Source: Gammaproteobacteria bacterium (GTDB taxonomy: Bacteria > Pseudomonadota > Gammaproteobacteria > Steroidobacterales > Rariloculaceae). Taken from it: a stretch of 64,000 nucleotides of DNA. This document shows positions 49,767-58,931 of the stretch, piece by piece (within the stretch, counting starts at the first letter, position 1; each line of letters opens with the position of its first letter). The notes below the pieces were generated by a model. It saw only the letters and a program-made list of their open reading frames with translations. It searched no databases and was not told the origin of the DNA. Location: positions 64,501 to 128,500 of the forward strand of contig JAJEGN010000014.1 in the NCBI GenBank assembly GCA_022819855.1, in the 5' to 3' direction. A program made the position numbers and the translations under genes.

Positions 49767-50060
49767 TGACTGAAGAGCGTAGCGACCAAAATCCCTGTCC
49801 GCTCAGCCCCTGACGGAGCGGTTCCGAGGCGCTCCTATGGGACACCGGGAACTCGTGCGGTTCAAGCGACGTTTCCCGATCCGGTGACCAGTTTCACGGT
49901 CTTGCAGCCGGCACGCAAGGTCGGTGCCGGAGAAGCCGGTTCGCCGTTCATCGCTCGGTGGCATCGTGAACCTGTCCGCGATGCTGATCTAAGTAATCAG
50001 TATCGGCTGAATCGTCAGAGTCGACCACCGCAAGGAAACGCGACTGTCCGCGGGGTGGCT
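49767..50060. other. Non-coding stretch before the toxin-antitoxin pair
   Basis: About 300 bases with no convincing gene, RNA or terminator. Short stretches such as GTAGCGACC recur here (near 49785) and near 48878 on the other side of the protease, possibly a relic of insertion, but too short to call a repeat. Confidence 0.3.
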
Positions 50061-50089
50061 TTGCTGCATTGCCTTCATATTGATATAAA
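50061..50089 (+). promoter_or_regulatory. Promoter of the toxin-antitoxin pair
   Basis: TTGCTG (50061-50066), a 17-base spacer and TATAAA (50084-50089), in an AT-rich patch 33 bases before the antitoxin ATG. Good sigma70 geometry. Confidence 0.6.
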
Positions 50090-50107
50090 GCATGCATTGA
50101 AAGCATG
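50087..50107. promoter_or_regulatory. Candidate antitoxin operator
   Basis: AAAGCATG occurs twice (50087-50094 and 50100-50107) 13 bases apart, and the same bases form an inverted repeat CATGC-N7-GCATG (50091-50107). It overlaps the -10 and the expected start of transcription, the usual place for an RHH antitoxin autoregulatory site. Confidence 0.45.
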
Positions 50108-50121
50108 ATGGACTTTCGACT

Positions 50122-50373
50122 ATGGCCATACTGACCGTGCGCAACGTGCCGGACGAGGTGCATCGCGCCTTGCGTGTTCGGGCAGCACTTCGCGGCCGCA
50201 GTACCGAGGCCGAGGTGCGCGCCATCCTCAAGGAAACGGTCCTGCCGGAAGGGCGGGTCGGGTTGGGGTCACTGTTGACCGCGGTCGGCCGGCGAGCCGT
50301 TTTGACGAAGGAAGAATCCGCGGGCTTCGCCCAGCGCGACACTACTCCCGCTCGTCCGATTGATCTCGAATGA
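50122..50373 (+). CDS. FitA/VapB-type ribbon-helix-helix antitoxin
   Basis: The 83 aa product begins MAILTVRNVPDEVHRALRVRAA, a ribbon-helix-helix DNA-binding domain of the FitA type, with RSTEAEVRAIL completing helix 2. The C-terminus (about 45-83) should wrap the toxin. ATGA overlap with the toxin gene at 50370-50373. Likely binds its own promoter, where a repeated AAAGCATG lies over the -10. Confidence 0.85.
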   Translation: MAILTVRNVPDEVHRALRVRAALRGRSTEAEVRAILKETVLPEGRVGLGSLLTAVGRRAVLTKEESAGFAQRDTTPARPIDLE

Positions 50374-50789
50374 TTCTGGTTGACACCAATGTCGTTTCGG
50401 AACCATTGCGCAGTGTTCCGGAACCACGCGTGGCCGCATGGCTCGATGCTCAGGCGTTGGAAACGTTGTATCTGTCTGCGATTACCGTCGCGGAACTGCG
50501 TTTCGGAGTCCGGTCGTTACCGGCCGGCCGTCGCCGTGACCGATTGAACGAGGATCTGGAGCGGCAGGTATTGCCGATGTTTGCCGGCCGGGTTCTGGCA
50601 TTCGATCTGGCGGCTTCGCAAGCCTATGCAAAACTGATGGCAAAAGTGCAGTCTGCCGGCCGCGCGATTTCCGTGTCTGACGGTTACATAGCGGCGACTG
50701 CGGCGGCCAACGCCATGACGGTGGCGACACGGGACACCGCACCGTTCGAGGCGGCTGGATTGAAGACCGTCAATCCCTGGACGGCGTAG
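50370..50789 (+). CDS. vapC: PIN-domain toxin (VapC/FitB type)
   Basis: Predicted endoribonuclease. The 139 aa PIN domain has the acidic metal-binding residues in MILVDTNVVSE (D5), VAELRFG (E42), SVSDGYIAA and ATRDTAPFE. ATGA overlap with the antitoxin gene fits a toxin-antitoxin pair. Target RNA unknown (family members cut tRNA or rRNA). It lies next to the translation-related efp and epmA genes, probably by chance insertion. Confidence 0.88.
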   Translation: MILVDTNVVSEPLRSVPEPRVAAWLDAQALETLYLSAITVAELRFGVRSLPAGRRRDRLNEDLERQVLPMFAGRVLAFDLAASQAYAKLMAKVQSAGRAISVSDGYIAATAAANAMTVATRDTAPFEAAGLKTVNPWTA

Positions 50790-50886
50790 TGATGATCGGT
50801 TTGTCATTCGCTGCTGGCCGGTATCGCCGACCACGCTTCGTCGGAAAAAATAGTCCGCTCGTCACAAGCGACCCTGCGGGCATCGC

Positions 50887-51951
50887 TCACCAATGCGCAA
50901 AGCTCATCGTCGCGGCCACGTTGTCGAGTCCCGCCGCGAGCGCGACGAGGCGGTCGATGCCGACAGCCACCCCCGCACAGGCAGGCAGTCCCTGTTCGAG
51001 CGCGGCGAGGAAGGCCTCGTCGAGCGGCGCCACGGGCTGGCCTCGCGCGCGCCGGGTTTCGATTTCCTGAACGAATCGGGCGCGTTGCTCCGCCGCGTCG
51101 GTCAGCTCGCGGAAGCCGTTCGCGAGCTCGATCCCTCCGGCGAACGCCTCGAAACGCGCGGCGACCGGCGGTGTCTGCGGCTTGATCGCGGCGAGCGCGG
51201 CCTGGCTCGCGGGATAGTCGTGGATCAACGTCAGTGTGTCGGGATCGAAACCGGGGACCACGGACTCGCTGAGCGCCAGGTCGAGCAGGGCATCGCGGTC
51301 GAGCCCGTCCGGCACGTCGATTCCGAGGTTCTCGAGGCATCCGGGCAGCTCCTTGAGATCGCCGTGAGGATCGATGCCGAGGCAGCGGTCGAAGGCGCGC
51401 GCGTAAGTCAGGCGTGAGGCGGATGCGAACCGAACCGGTCCTCCGGGGGCGCGGCCGAACCGGCCTGGTTCCCCGGATGCCGACTCGAACCGGTCTGGTT
51501 TCACGGATGCCGACCCGAACGGATCGCGCGTCGACGACAGCGACCCGAACGCAACCGACTTGCCGACAGCGTGCCGGATGAGCTGTTCGACCTCGTCCAT
51601 GAGCGCCGTTTCGTCCCATCCCACGCGGTACCACTCGAGCAGCGTGAATTCGGGCTGGTGCCAGCGGCCGAGTTCCGCGTCACGGAAGACGCGGCAGATC
51701 TGGTAGCTGTCGCCGATCCCGGCCGCCAGCAGACGCTTCATGGCGAACTCCGGTGACGTGTGCAGCCAGTGTTGGCGTCCACCCACGCTCGCGCCGACAC
51801 TTTCGATGGCCGGATCGCTTATGCCCGCCGACGACAGCGCCGGCGTCTCGACTTCAAGCACGCCTCGCTTGGCGAAAAACTCGCGGATGCGGGCGAGCAG
51901 GCCCGCTCTGAGGCGAAGCAGGTCCGGGGATGCGGACAGGCCGTACGACAT
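50887..51951 (-). CDS. epmA: EF-P--(R)-beta-lysine ligase
   Basis: Class II lysyl-tRNA-synthetase paralogue without an anticodon domain; attaches beta-lysine to EF-P Lys34. In 354 aa, motif 2 is VFRDAELGRWHQPEFTLLEW (about 88-107) and motif 3 is GVAVGIDRLVALA near the end. It is longer than E. coli EpmA (325 aa) because about 45 residues (134-183) are five tandem 10-residue repeats of the xFGSAS type, encoded by a 30-base repeat. Same pathway as epmB and efp. psd lies 26 bases upstream on the same strand. Confidence 0.94.
   Translation of the reverse strand: MSYGLSASPDLLRLRAGLLARIREFFAKRGVLEVETPALSSAGISDPAIESVGASVGGRQHWLHTSPEFAMKRLLAAGIGDSYQICRVFRDAELGRWHQPEFTLLEWYRVGWDETALMDEVEQLIRHAVGKSVAFGSLSSTRDPFGSASVKPDRFESASGEPGRFGRAPGGPVRFASASRLTYARAFDRCLGIDPHGDLKELPGCLENLGIDVPDGLDRDALLDLALSESVVPGFDPDTLTLIHDYPASQAALAAIKPQTPPVAARFEAFAGGIELANGFRELTDAAEQRARFVQEIETRRARGQPVAPLDEAFLAALEQGLPACAGVAVGIDRLVALAAGLDNVAATMSFAHW
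51421..51570. repeat. Five 30-base tandem repeats inside epmA
   Basis: The word CGAAC recurs exactly every 30 bases (51426, 51456, 51486, 51516, 51546), with CCGG/GGATGCCGA contexts shared between units. In frame it gives five 10-residue units (AFGSLSSTRD, PFGSASVKPD, RFESASGEPG, RFGRAPGGPV, RFASASRLTY). In-frame period suggests slippage expansion tolerated in a surface loop. Confidence 0.8.
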
Positions 51952-51977
51952 ACGGATTGCTCAGGTAACGTCCGGGA

Positions 51978-52883
51978 TCACTCAACAGCCCCGGAGTTGG
52001 GCTCCGTATTGCGGTTCTCGGACGAATCCGAGGTCTCGCCACGCGCCGTAAGCGTCCCGATCGCCATGCCCATCCTGAGCGTCCGGCCGCGCTCGAGCGC
52101 CTCGCTCCAGACCGCGGCGCCGCGCTCGAAGACCACGATCACCGTCGAGCCGAGATTGAAGCGCCCGATCTCCTCGCCCTTGCCGTAGCCGACGGGCGCG
52201 GGCTCGTCCCAGAGTCTGGCACGGCCGCTCGGCACCTCGCCGTGCCGGGCCGTGCTGATGCTCGCGACGTTGAGCGCGCCGACGAGCACGACCGCCATGC
52301 GGCCGAACTCGCCCTCAAAATGGCAAACGACACGTTCGTTGCGGCAGAAGAGTCGATCGACGACGCTGGCAGTCGCTTCGTTGACGGCGAACCTGCGGCC
52401 GGGGATGTAGCGTGTGCGGGTCAGGCCGCCCGCTGCCGGGGCGTGCACGCGGTGGTAGTCGCGCGGAGCGAGATAGACCGTAGCGTACGATCCGCCGATG
52501 AACGCATCGAGGTCCGCGCGCTGCTCGCCGAGCAGCGCCTCGATCGGGTATCGAATCCCCTTGGCCTGCAGGAGCGTCCCGTCGTCGATCGCGCCGTACT
52601 CGGTGAGCCTGCCGTCGGCCGGCGACACGATCGAACGGGCGCCGGCGTCTACGGGTCTCGCGCCGGACTTGAGCGCGCGGGTAAAGAAGGCGTTGAAGGT
52701 CGGGTAGTCGGCGGGGCTCGCGAGCTCCGCTTCGCTCATGTCGATGGCGTAGCGTCCGCTGAACCAGCGGATCAGCGCGTTCTTTACGACGCGGTTCCCG
52801 GTTCGTGCGATGCGATAAACCAGCGCCCCGAGCAGGCGCTGCGGCAACAGCGCCTGCAGCCCGACGCGAAGCCTGGCTGTCAT
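51978..52883 (-). CDS. psd: Phosphatidylserine decarboxylase proenzyme
   Basis: Makes phosphatidylethanolamine at the inner membrane. The 301 aa proenzyme has the self-cleavage site LGST (S246, which becomes the pyruvoyl group), with the relay residues Asp90 (SPADGR) and His147 (YHRVHAP) at the same positions as the E. coli enzyme. A hydrophobic N-terminus fits membrane association. Its start overlaps the SCO1-like stop (ATGA, 52880-52883). Confidence 0.95.
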   Translation of the reverse strand: MTARLRVGLQALLPQRLLGALVYRIARTGNRVVKNALIRWFSGRYAIDMSEAELASPADYPTFNAFFTRALKSGARPVDAGARSIVSPADGRLTEYGAIDDGTLLQAKGIRYPIEALLGEQRADLDAFIGGSYATVYLAPRDYHRVHAPAAGGLTRTRYIPGRRFAVNEATASVVDRLFCRNERVVCHFEGEFGRMAVVLVGALNVASISTARHGEVPSGRARLWDEPAPVGYGKGEEIGRFNLGSTVIVVFERGAAVWSEALERGRTLRMGMAIGTLTARGETSDSSENRNTEPNSGAVE

Positions 52884-53554
52884 GAAGACGGCGAGTTCGC
52901 GTAGCGTGTGCGGATTCGAACGAAGTCGGTCGCGATCGCGGTGGCGTCATGGGAGGAGCCCGAGAACAGCGCCACCAGATCGGCGTCGGGTCCGATCACG
53001 TACACCGTGCCGTTGTGGACCACGTTGTACCACTCACCGTCGCGCTCGTTCTTGTGCACCGTGACGCCGAGCCCCCTGAGCAGCGGCGCGAGCGCCTCGT
53101 CGGAGCCGGTGACGCCGATGAAGCCGGGGTCGAAGTTGCTCACGTAGTCGCCGATGCGTTCGGGCGTGTCGCGATACGGATCCACGCTCACGAAGACGAC
53201 GTCGGGGACGAGTTCCGGCGCCTGCGTGCGGATTTCGTCCCGGGCCCGGGCGAGCACCTGCAGCGTCAGCGGGCAGATGTCAGGGCAGTGCGTGAACCCG
53301 AAGAACATGAGGCTGAATCGGTCTTCGAGATCGCTCGTGGTGAATTCGCGGCCGGCCTGATCGACGAGCACGGCATCGGGAATGGCGAGCGGAGGGGACA
53401 GCGCCGTTGCGATTTCAGGCTCGGGCATCGTGTTGCGCGCCGTCAACGCGAACAGCATCGCGAGGCCGACGGCGAGCGCGGCGCTGATGAGGAGCGCAAC
53501 GACGAGGTTGCTGGTCGCTTTGCCGGTCACGCGGCAAATTATCTCACAAGGCAT
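52880..53554 (-). CDS. SCO1/SenC-like copper chaperone
   Basis: Periplasm-facing thioredoxin-fold protein that delivers copper to cytochrome c oxidase. It has a membrane anchor (about 16-38), the copper cysteines in THCPDIC (C90, C94) and the copper histidine in VVHNGTVYV (H180). Maximal length 224 aa; a GTG at 53530 may be the true start, since the maximal start is only 14 bases from divergent prmB. Overlaps psd by 4 bases. No oxidase genes are near. Confidence 0.92.
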   Translation of the reverse strand: MPCEIICRVTGKATSNLVVALLISAALAVGLAMLFALTARNTMPEPEIATALSPPLAIPDAVLVDQAGREFTTSDLEDRFSLMFFGFTHCPDICPLTLQVLARARDEIRTQAPELVPDVVFVSVDPYRDTPERIGDYVSNFDPGFIGVTGSDEALAPLLRGLGVTVHKNERDGEWYNVVHNGTVYVIGPDADLVALFSGSSHDATAIATDFVRIRTRYANSPSS

Positions 53555-53568
53555 ATCATCGGCGACCC

Positions 53569-54567
53569 ATGGAAGACTCCGAACCTCGCAAGCGGCTCGA
53601 AGCGCATCGGCGCGGCATCGCTACCCGCCGGGCCACGAACGCCCCGGAGCTTCGCCGACGGCTCGAACGCGCCGGGCGCAGTGAGGATTGGGTGGCAGCG
53701 CTCGCCGACTGGTTCGACAGCCACGACCTCGCGTTCGGCCATGGCACCGACAATTCCACGGACGAAGCGTACTGGCTCCTGCGCCACCTGCATGAGTGGC
53801 GCGACGAGCTCCGGGATGCGCCGCCGGACCGCACGCTGCTCGATCCGCTCGTTGAACTCGCCGTCAGGCGCGTGCGCGAACGCAAGCCGCTCGCCTACCT
53901 GCTTGGCGAGGCCTGGTTCGCGGGCTTGCGGTTCAGGGTCGACGAACGCGTGCTCGTGCCGCGCTCGCCGCTCGCCGAACTGATCGAGCGCCGGTTCGCG
54001 CCGTGGTGTGCGCTCGAACCCGGCGACCGGGTGCTCGATGTCGGCACCGGCAGCGGCTGCCTGGGCGTTGCCGTCGCCGTGCACTGTCCCGGCACGCGGG
54101 TCGATGCGACGGACCTGTCGGCCGATGCACTCGCCGTCGCGGCCGACAACGTAGCCCTGCACGGCCTTGAGGATCGAGTCCGGCTTTACCGCGCGGACCT
54201 GTTCCCGGATACGGACGCGCGCTATCGCGCTATCATATCGAACCCACCGTACGTGCCCGCGGCGGAGATCGACTCACTGCCGCCGGAGTACGCACACGAG
54301 CCCGAGCTCGCATTACGGGGTGACGCTGCGGGCCTGGGGCCCACGCTGAGATTGCTCGACCGGGCGGCCGATTACCTGCTGCCGGACGGCGTCGCGATCG
54401 TGGAGGTCGGCGACAGCGCCGAGGCGCTCATGAAGGCCAGACCACGATTGCCCTTCGTCTGGGTCGAGCTCGAACGCGGCGGTCAGGGGGTCTTCGTGCT
54501 CGAGGCAGGCGATCTGCGCCGTTCCGGGCACAGCGCCGGGGACGGCGCAGGACGGAACAGGACATAG
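53569..54567 (+). CDS. prmB: Ribosomal protein L3 glutamine methyltransferase
   Basis: SAM-dependent N5-methylation of a glutamine in ribosomal protein L3. The 332 aa product has a helical N-domain, the SAM loop [16 protein letters not shown] and the catalytic NPPYV motif followed by [13 protein letters not shown]. Location directly before aroC matches enterobacterial prmB rather than prmC, which normally follows prfA. The C-terminal 15 residues are an unconserved tail. Confidence 0.92.
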   Translation: MEDSEPRKRLEAHRRGIATRRATNAPELRRRLERAGRSEDWVAALADWFDSHDLAFGHGTDNSTDEAYWLLRHLHEWRDELRDAPPDRTLLDPLVELAVRRVRERKPLAYLLGEAWFAGLRFRVDERVLVPRSPLAELIERRFAPWCALEPGDRVLDVGTGSGCLGVAVAVHCPGTRVDATDLSADALAVAADNVALHGLEDRVRLYRADLFPDTDARYRAIISNPPYVPAAEIDSLPPEYAHEPELALRGDAAGLGPTLRLLDRAADYLLPDGVAIVEVGDSAEALMKARPRLPFVWVELERGGQGVFVLEAGDLRRSGHSAGDGAGRNRT

Positions 54568-54580
54568 GACGATACGAGAT

Positions 54581-55678
54581 ATGGCGGGCGACACCTTCGG
54601 GCGCTTGTTCACGGTGACGACCTTCGGCGAGAGCCACGGTCCTGCGATGGGCTGTGTCGTCGACGGTTGTCCGCCGGGGCTCGAGCTCGCCGAGAGCGAC
54701 ATCCAGCATGATCTCGACCGCCGCCGTCCCGGCCGGTCGCGACACGTCACCCAGCGCAAGGAACCTGACCAGGTCACGATCCTTTCCGGCGTTTTCGAAG
54801 GCCTGACCACGGGCACGGCGATCGGCCTGCTCGTGCAGAATGTCGATCAGCGCTCGCGCGACTACAGCAAGATCAAGGACAAGTTCCGGCCGGGCCACTC
54901 CGACTACACCTATCAGCACAAGTACGGGATTCGCGACTACCGCGGCGGCGGCCGGGCTTCGGCGCGCGAAACCGTCATGCGCGTCGCGGCCGGCGCCATC
55001 GCGCGCAAGTATCTTGCCGAGCGGGCCGGCATCAGGATCAACGGCTATCTCGCGGAACTTGGACCGTTCGAACTGAAGCCCCTCGATCTCGACGCGGTCA
55101 ACGACAATCCGTTCTTCTGCCCGGAGCCAGCCAGGCTCAACGCGCTTGACGGGTTCATGGACAGGCTCAGGCGCGCGGGCGATTCCATCGGCGCGCGGAT
55201 CAACGTGATCGCTTCGAACGTACCGATCGGACTCGGCGAACCCGTGTTCGACAAGCTCGAGGCCGACCTCGCGCATGCGCTCATGAGCATCAACGCCGTC
55301 AAGGGCGTCGAATTCGGCGACGGGTTCAGGTGCATTCAGCAGCGCGGCAGCGAGCACCGCGACGAGATCACGCCCGACGGCTTCGAAAAGAACTCGTCCG
55401 GCGGCACGCTCGGCGGCATCTCGAGCGGTCAGGATATCCTCGCGAGCATCGCGCTCAAACCGACCTCGAGCATCCAGGTGCCGGGACGCACGGTCGATAC
55501 CGAGGGCAAGGCCGCCGAGATCGTGACGACCGGCCGCCACGATCCCTGTGTGGGCCTGCGCGCGACGCCCATCGCCGAAGCCATGGTTGCGTTGACGCTG
55601 ATGGATCACTATCTGCGCGACCGGGCGCAGAACGCCGACGTGCGCGAAGCGGAACCTGCGATGACGGAATCCGTCTAG
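54581..55678 (+). CDS. aroC: Chorismate synthase
   Basis: Last step of the shikimate pathway, using reduced FMN. The 365 aa product shows [18 protein letters not shown] at the start, [14 protein letters not shown] and [21 protein letters not shown] in the middle, and [15 protein letters not shown], all hallmark AroC segments. It starts 13 bases after prmB. A hairpin follows the stop. Confidence 0.96.
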   Translation: MAGDTFGRLFTVTTFGESHGPAMGCVVDGCPPGLELAESDIQHDLDRRRPGRSRHVTQRKEPDQVTILSGVFEGLTTGTAIGLLVQNVDQRSRDYSKIKDKFRPGHSDYTYQHKYGIRDYRGGGRASARETVMRVAAGAIARKYLAERAGIRINGYLAELGPFELKPLDLDAVNDNPFFCPEPARLNALDGFMDRLRRAGDSIGARINVIASNVPIGLGEPVFDKLEADLAHALMSINAVKGVEFGDGFRCIQQRGSEHRDEITPDGFEKNSSGGTLGGISSGQDILASIALKPTSSIQVPGRTVDTEGKAAEIVTTGRHDPCVGLRATPIAEAMVALTLMDHYLRDRAQNADVREAEPAMTESV

Positions 55679-55691
55679 AAGATCGTCAGGC

Positions 55692-55735
55692 CGCTCGGGA
55701 AGAATCGCTCCCGAGCGTCGCGACAAGCTGGTTTT
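55692..55735 (+). terminator. Hairpin between aroC and asd
   Basis: CGCTCGGGA (55692-55700) pairs perfectly with TCCCGAGCG (55709-55717), loop 8 bases, 13 bases after the aroC stop. A GTTTTT run follows 13 bases later (to 55735). The T-run is too far for a textbook terminator, so partial termination or mRNA protection is equally possible. Confidence 0.45.
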
Positions 55736-55762
55736 TCACGATGCCCCAGTTGAGTTGCCATC

Positions 55763-56827
55763 ATGTCCAGGAAATTTGACGTTGCTGTCGTCGGCGCCAC
55801 CGGCCTCGTCGGCGAAACCATGATTCGAACGCTCGAGGAACGCAGTTTCCCGGTCGGGAAGCTGTATCCGCTCGCAAGTTCGCGTTCCGCCGGGCGAACG
55901 GTCACGTTTCGCGATGAAGCGATTCCGGTCGGCGTGCTCGACGAGTTCGATTTCGGGCAGGTGGAGATTGCGCTGTTTTCCGCCGGCGGATCCGTATCGG
56001 CCGAGTTCGCTCCGCGCGCGGCAAGCGCCGGCGCCGTCGCGATCGACAACACCTCGTATTTCCGCATGCATGACGACGTTCCGCTCGTCGTCCCCGAGGT
56101 GAATGCGGACCGCGTCGCCGACTACGCGAACCGCGGAATCATCGCGAACCCGAACTGCTCCACGATCCAGCTCGTCGTCGCGCTGAAGCCAATCCATGAC
56201 GCCGTCGGCATCGAGCGCATCAACGTCGCGACCTATCAGGCCATTTCGGGCGCGGGCCGCGCCGCGCTCGAAGACATGAACGAGGACGCCGAACGAATCG
56301 TCGCCGGCGGCGATCCCGTCGCACGCGGCGCCGCGAAGCACGTGGCGTTCAACGCGGTCCCGCAGATCGGCGATTTCCAGGCCAACGGCTTCACGACCGA
56401 GGAAATGAAGCTGGTATTCGAGACCCGCAAGATCCTCGAAGCCCCCGATATTCGCGTCAATCCCACGGCGGTACGGATACCCGTCCTCTATGGGCATTGC
56501 GAGGCGGTGAACATCGAGACGCGCGAGAAACTCACGGCGCCTGATGCCAGGGCATTGCTGCAGGACGCGCCCGGAGTCTCCGTCATCGACGGCCATGAAC
56601 TCGGCGGCTATCCGACGCCCGCCACTGACGCCGCGCATCGCGATCCGGTTTTTGTGGGGCGCCTTCGCGAGGATCCGTCGCACCCGAAGGGCCTTGATCT
56701 GTGGATCGTGGCCGACAACATTCGCAAGGGCGCGGCGCTCAACAGCGTGCAGATCGCGGAGATTCTGGCGAGTCGTTTCCTCACGGAAGTTGCGCCGCGG
56801 GCAGTCGCGGCCGCAACCTCGAATTGA
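55763..56827 (+). CDS. asd: Aspartate-semialdehyde dehydrogenase
   Basis: NADPH-dependent reduction of aspartyl phosphate, the branch step to lysine, diaminopimelate, methionine and threonine. The 354 aa product has the nucleotide loop VVGATGLVGETM, catalytic cysteine in NPNCSTIQ and the C-terminal HPKGLDLWIVADNIRKGAA signature. ATG 55763. asd before fimV and truA is a conserved gammaproteobacterial order. Confidence 0.95.
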   Translation: MSRKFDVAVVGATGLVGETMIRTLEERSFPVGKLYPLASSRSAGRTVTFRDEAIPVGVLDEFDFGQVEIALFSAGGSVSAEFAPRAASAGAVAIDNTSYFRMHDDVPLVVPEVNADRVADYANRGIIANPNCSTIQLVVALKPIHDAVGIERINVATYQAISGAGRAALEDMNEDAERIVAGGDPVARGAAKHVAFNAVPQIGDFQANGFTTEEMKLVFETRKILEAPDIRVNPTAVRIPVLYGHCEAVNIETREKLTAPDARALLQDAPGVSVIDGHELGGYPTPATDAAHRDPVFVGRLREDPSHPKGLDLWIVADNIRKGAALNSVQIAEILASRFLTEVAPRAVAAATSN

Positions 56828-57011
56828 GCGGCCGACGGGTTCCGTCGACGCCGGGCCGACGATTGCCGCGATCGGTCGAACGACGGGAGCGCCACATCGG
56901 ATTTCGCTGCCGCCACTTTCGGTGGCGCGCGCTCCTGGGGTATGGTTGATACCCGATTCCGGGCTGCCAGACGCGGCTCTCCACGATGAAACGCGCGGCG
57001 ATGGAGGTTCC

Positions 57012-58862
57012 ATGATCGTACCGGCACGTTGGGTTGCTCTGCCGTTGCTGGCCGCGCCGCTTGGCGCATGGGCGGTCGAATTGGGCGAAATCCGGATCCA
57101 GTCGGCGCTGAACCAGCCGTTTGAAGCGCAGATACTGCTTGAGGATGCGACGCCGGAGGAACTCGAGGGGCTGTCGGTGACGCTTTCGAGCCAGGAAACC
57201 TTCGAGCGCTTCGGACTCGAGCGCCCCGGTTTCCTGTCCTCGCTTCGGTTCAACGTCGGTCGCGACGCCGATGGCGCCGATGTGGTTCTGATCACTTCCA
57301 CACAACCGATCGCCGAGCCGTTCGTCACGATGCTCGTCGAAGCGGCCTGGCCGCGCGGCCGGAACGTGCGCGAATACACGGTGCTGCTCGATCCGCCGCT
57401 GCTGCTGCCCGAACCAGTGGCGGCCGTCCCGGTCGAGCCCGCCGAGGCGCGCGCGCCGCAGGCGACCGTCCGGGAGAGCGTGCCTTCCCCGCCGCCTGCG
57501 GTCCCGCCCGTTCCCGAAGATTCACCCGAGCTGCAGGCCAGCGTTCCGGAAGAGGCTGCTCCGCCGCCGCCTGCTGTGCCGCCGGTTCCGGACGATGCGC
57601 CCGAGTTGCAGGCAAACGTTCCGGATGAGGCTACGGCGCCGCCGCCCGTTCCCGACGATGTACCGGAGCGGCAAGCGAGCGTAAGCGAAGACACGACTTC
57701 CCCGCCGCCTGCCGTGCCGCCGGTTCCCGAAGATTCACCCGAGTTGCAGGCCAGCGTCCCGGAAGAGGCTGCTCCGCCGCCGCCTGCCGTGCCGCCTGTT
57801 CCGGACGATGCGCCCGAGTTGCAGGCAAACGTTCCGGAAGAGGCTACGGCGCCGCCACCCGTTCCCGACGAGGCTCCCGAGCCGCAAGTCGCCCCGAGCC
57901 CGCCCCGGTCCGTGGAGTCGGCGTCTGCGGGCGATCTCGGCGGAACCTACGGACCGGTACAGCGGGGTGACACCCTCTGGGCCATAGCCTCGCAATACCG
58001 GCCCGACGATGCCTCGCTGTTTCAGATGTTGCTCGCCCTCTATGAAGCCAACCCCGAGGCCTTCGCGGGGAACATGAACCATCTGTATGCCGGTGCGATT
58101 CTGCGGATCCCCGAGCGTACCGAGATCGGTTCGATCGCAGCCGACAGTGCGAGAGCGGAGTTCCTGCGTCAGACGGGCGAATGGCAGGAGCGCACCCAGC
58201 AGTTGGCGCGTTTGCGCCTCGTACCGCCGACTCCCGAGTCACAGCCCGGAGCGTCCGGCAGCGACACGGGCGAAGACGCGGAGGTCAGCGAGCTGCGCGA
58301 TCAGGTTGCCGCGCTGCGTTCCGAGCTTGACGAAAGCCAGCGCCTGCTCGAGATCAGGGACCAGGAGCTGCGCGACCTGCAGGCGCGCGTCAGCGCAGAG
58401 GCCGACGGCGCCCCCGATTCCGAACAGCTCTTTGCCGACGGGGACGAACCGCCGGCAGGCGACGGGGCCGAGTCCGCGGCATCGCAGTCCGATGCCGATA
58501 CCGCGCCGGTTTCCGTAACGCGCGCGATCCTCACCAGCACGTGGACGTGGATCGCAGGCGGGGCGGCGCTCGTCCTCCTGACGGCATTTCTCTTCATGAG
58601 ACGCGGGTTCAGGAAGGCCACCGACTTCGAACTCGACCTCAGGGACCTGCAGGCTGAACCCGATGAGTCGGGCGGGGATGACGAGCGCCCGTCCGATCCG
58701 CAGAAGCTCGACGATATCGGATCCCGACTCGATCTCGCCCGCGCGTACATCGACATGGGCAACGCCGATCAGGCAAGGGAAGTGCTCGCCGAAGTGCTCG
58801 AAGCGGGCGATTCGGACCAGCGCGAGGAAGCGCAGACGCTGCTCGACGCGCTCGACGAGTAG
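57012..58862 (+). CDS. fimV: FimV-like LysM envelope protein
   Basis: Inner-membrane hub protein that binds peptidoglycan and organises polar structures and type IV pili. The 616 aa product has a signal peptide ending AWA, the FimV N-domain opening LGEIRIQSALNQPFEAQI, and a proline-rich linker (about 158-295) made of two 71-residue repeats. A LysM domain follows at about 312-366 (VQRGDTLWAIASQYRPD), then a coiled coil (about 420-465), a TM segment at about 510-530, and the FimV C-terminal helical domain (LDLARAYIDMGNADQAREVL). Start has GGAGG. Its many prolines make it an EF-P client. Confidence 0.93.
   Translation: MIVPARWVALPLLAAPLGAWAVELGEIRIQSALNQPFEAQILLEDATPEELEGLSVTLSSQETFERFGLERPGFLSSLRFNVGRDADGADVVLITSTQPIAEPFVTMLVEAAWPRGRNVREYTVLLDPPLLLPEPVAAVPVEPAEARAPQATVRESVPSPPPAVPPVPEDSPELQASVPEEAAPPPPAVPPVPDDAPELQANVPDEATAPPPVPDDVPERQASVSEDTTSPPPAVPPVPEDSPELQASVPEEAAPPPPAVPPVPDDAPELQANVPEEATAPPPVPDEAPEPQVAPSPPRSVESASAGDLGGTYGPVQRGDTLWAIASQYRPDDASLFQMLLALYEANPEAFAGNMNHLYAGAILRIPERTEIGSIAADSARAEFLRQTGEWQERTQQLARLRLVPPTPESQPGASGSDTGEDAEVSELRDQVAALRSELDESQRLLEIRDQELRDLQARVSAEADGAPDSEQLFADGDEPPAGDGAESAASQSDADTAPVSVTRAILTSTWTWIAGGAALVLLTAFLFMRRGFRKATDFELDLRDLQAEPDESGGDDERPSDPQKLDDIGSRLDLARAYIDMGNADQAREVLAEVLEAGDSDQREEAQTLLDALDE
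57486..57895. repeat. 213-base tandem repeat in fimV
   Basis: Two near-identical 213-base units begin at 57486 and 57699 (TCCCCGCCGCCTGC...), each encoding about 71 residues of PPPAVPPVPEDSPELQASVP type. Each unit contains shorter repeats of the same kind. High identity between units points to recent duplication. Confidence 0.8.
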
Positions 58863-58931
58863 CGGCAACGCCGCGCGGGGTCGCTTCGCGGACGCTGCGA
58901 TGGGGTCCCGAGCGGGACGGAACACGAGCAC

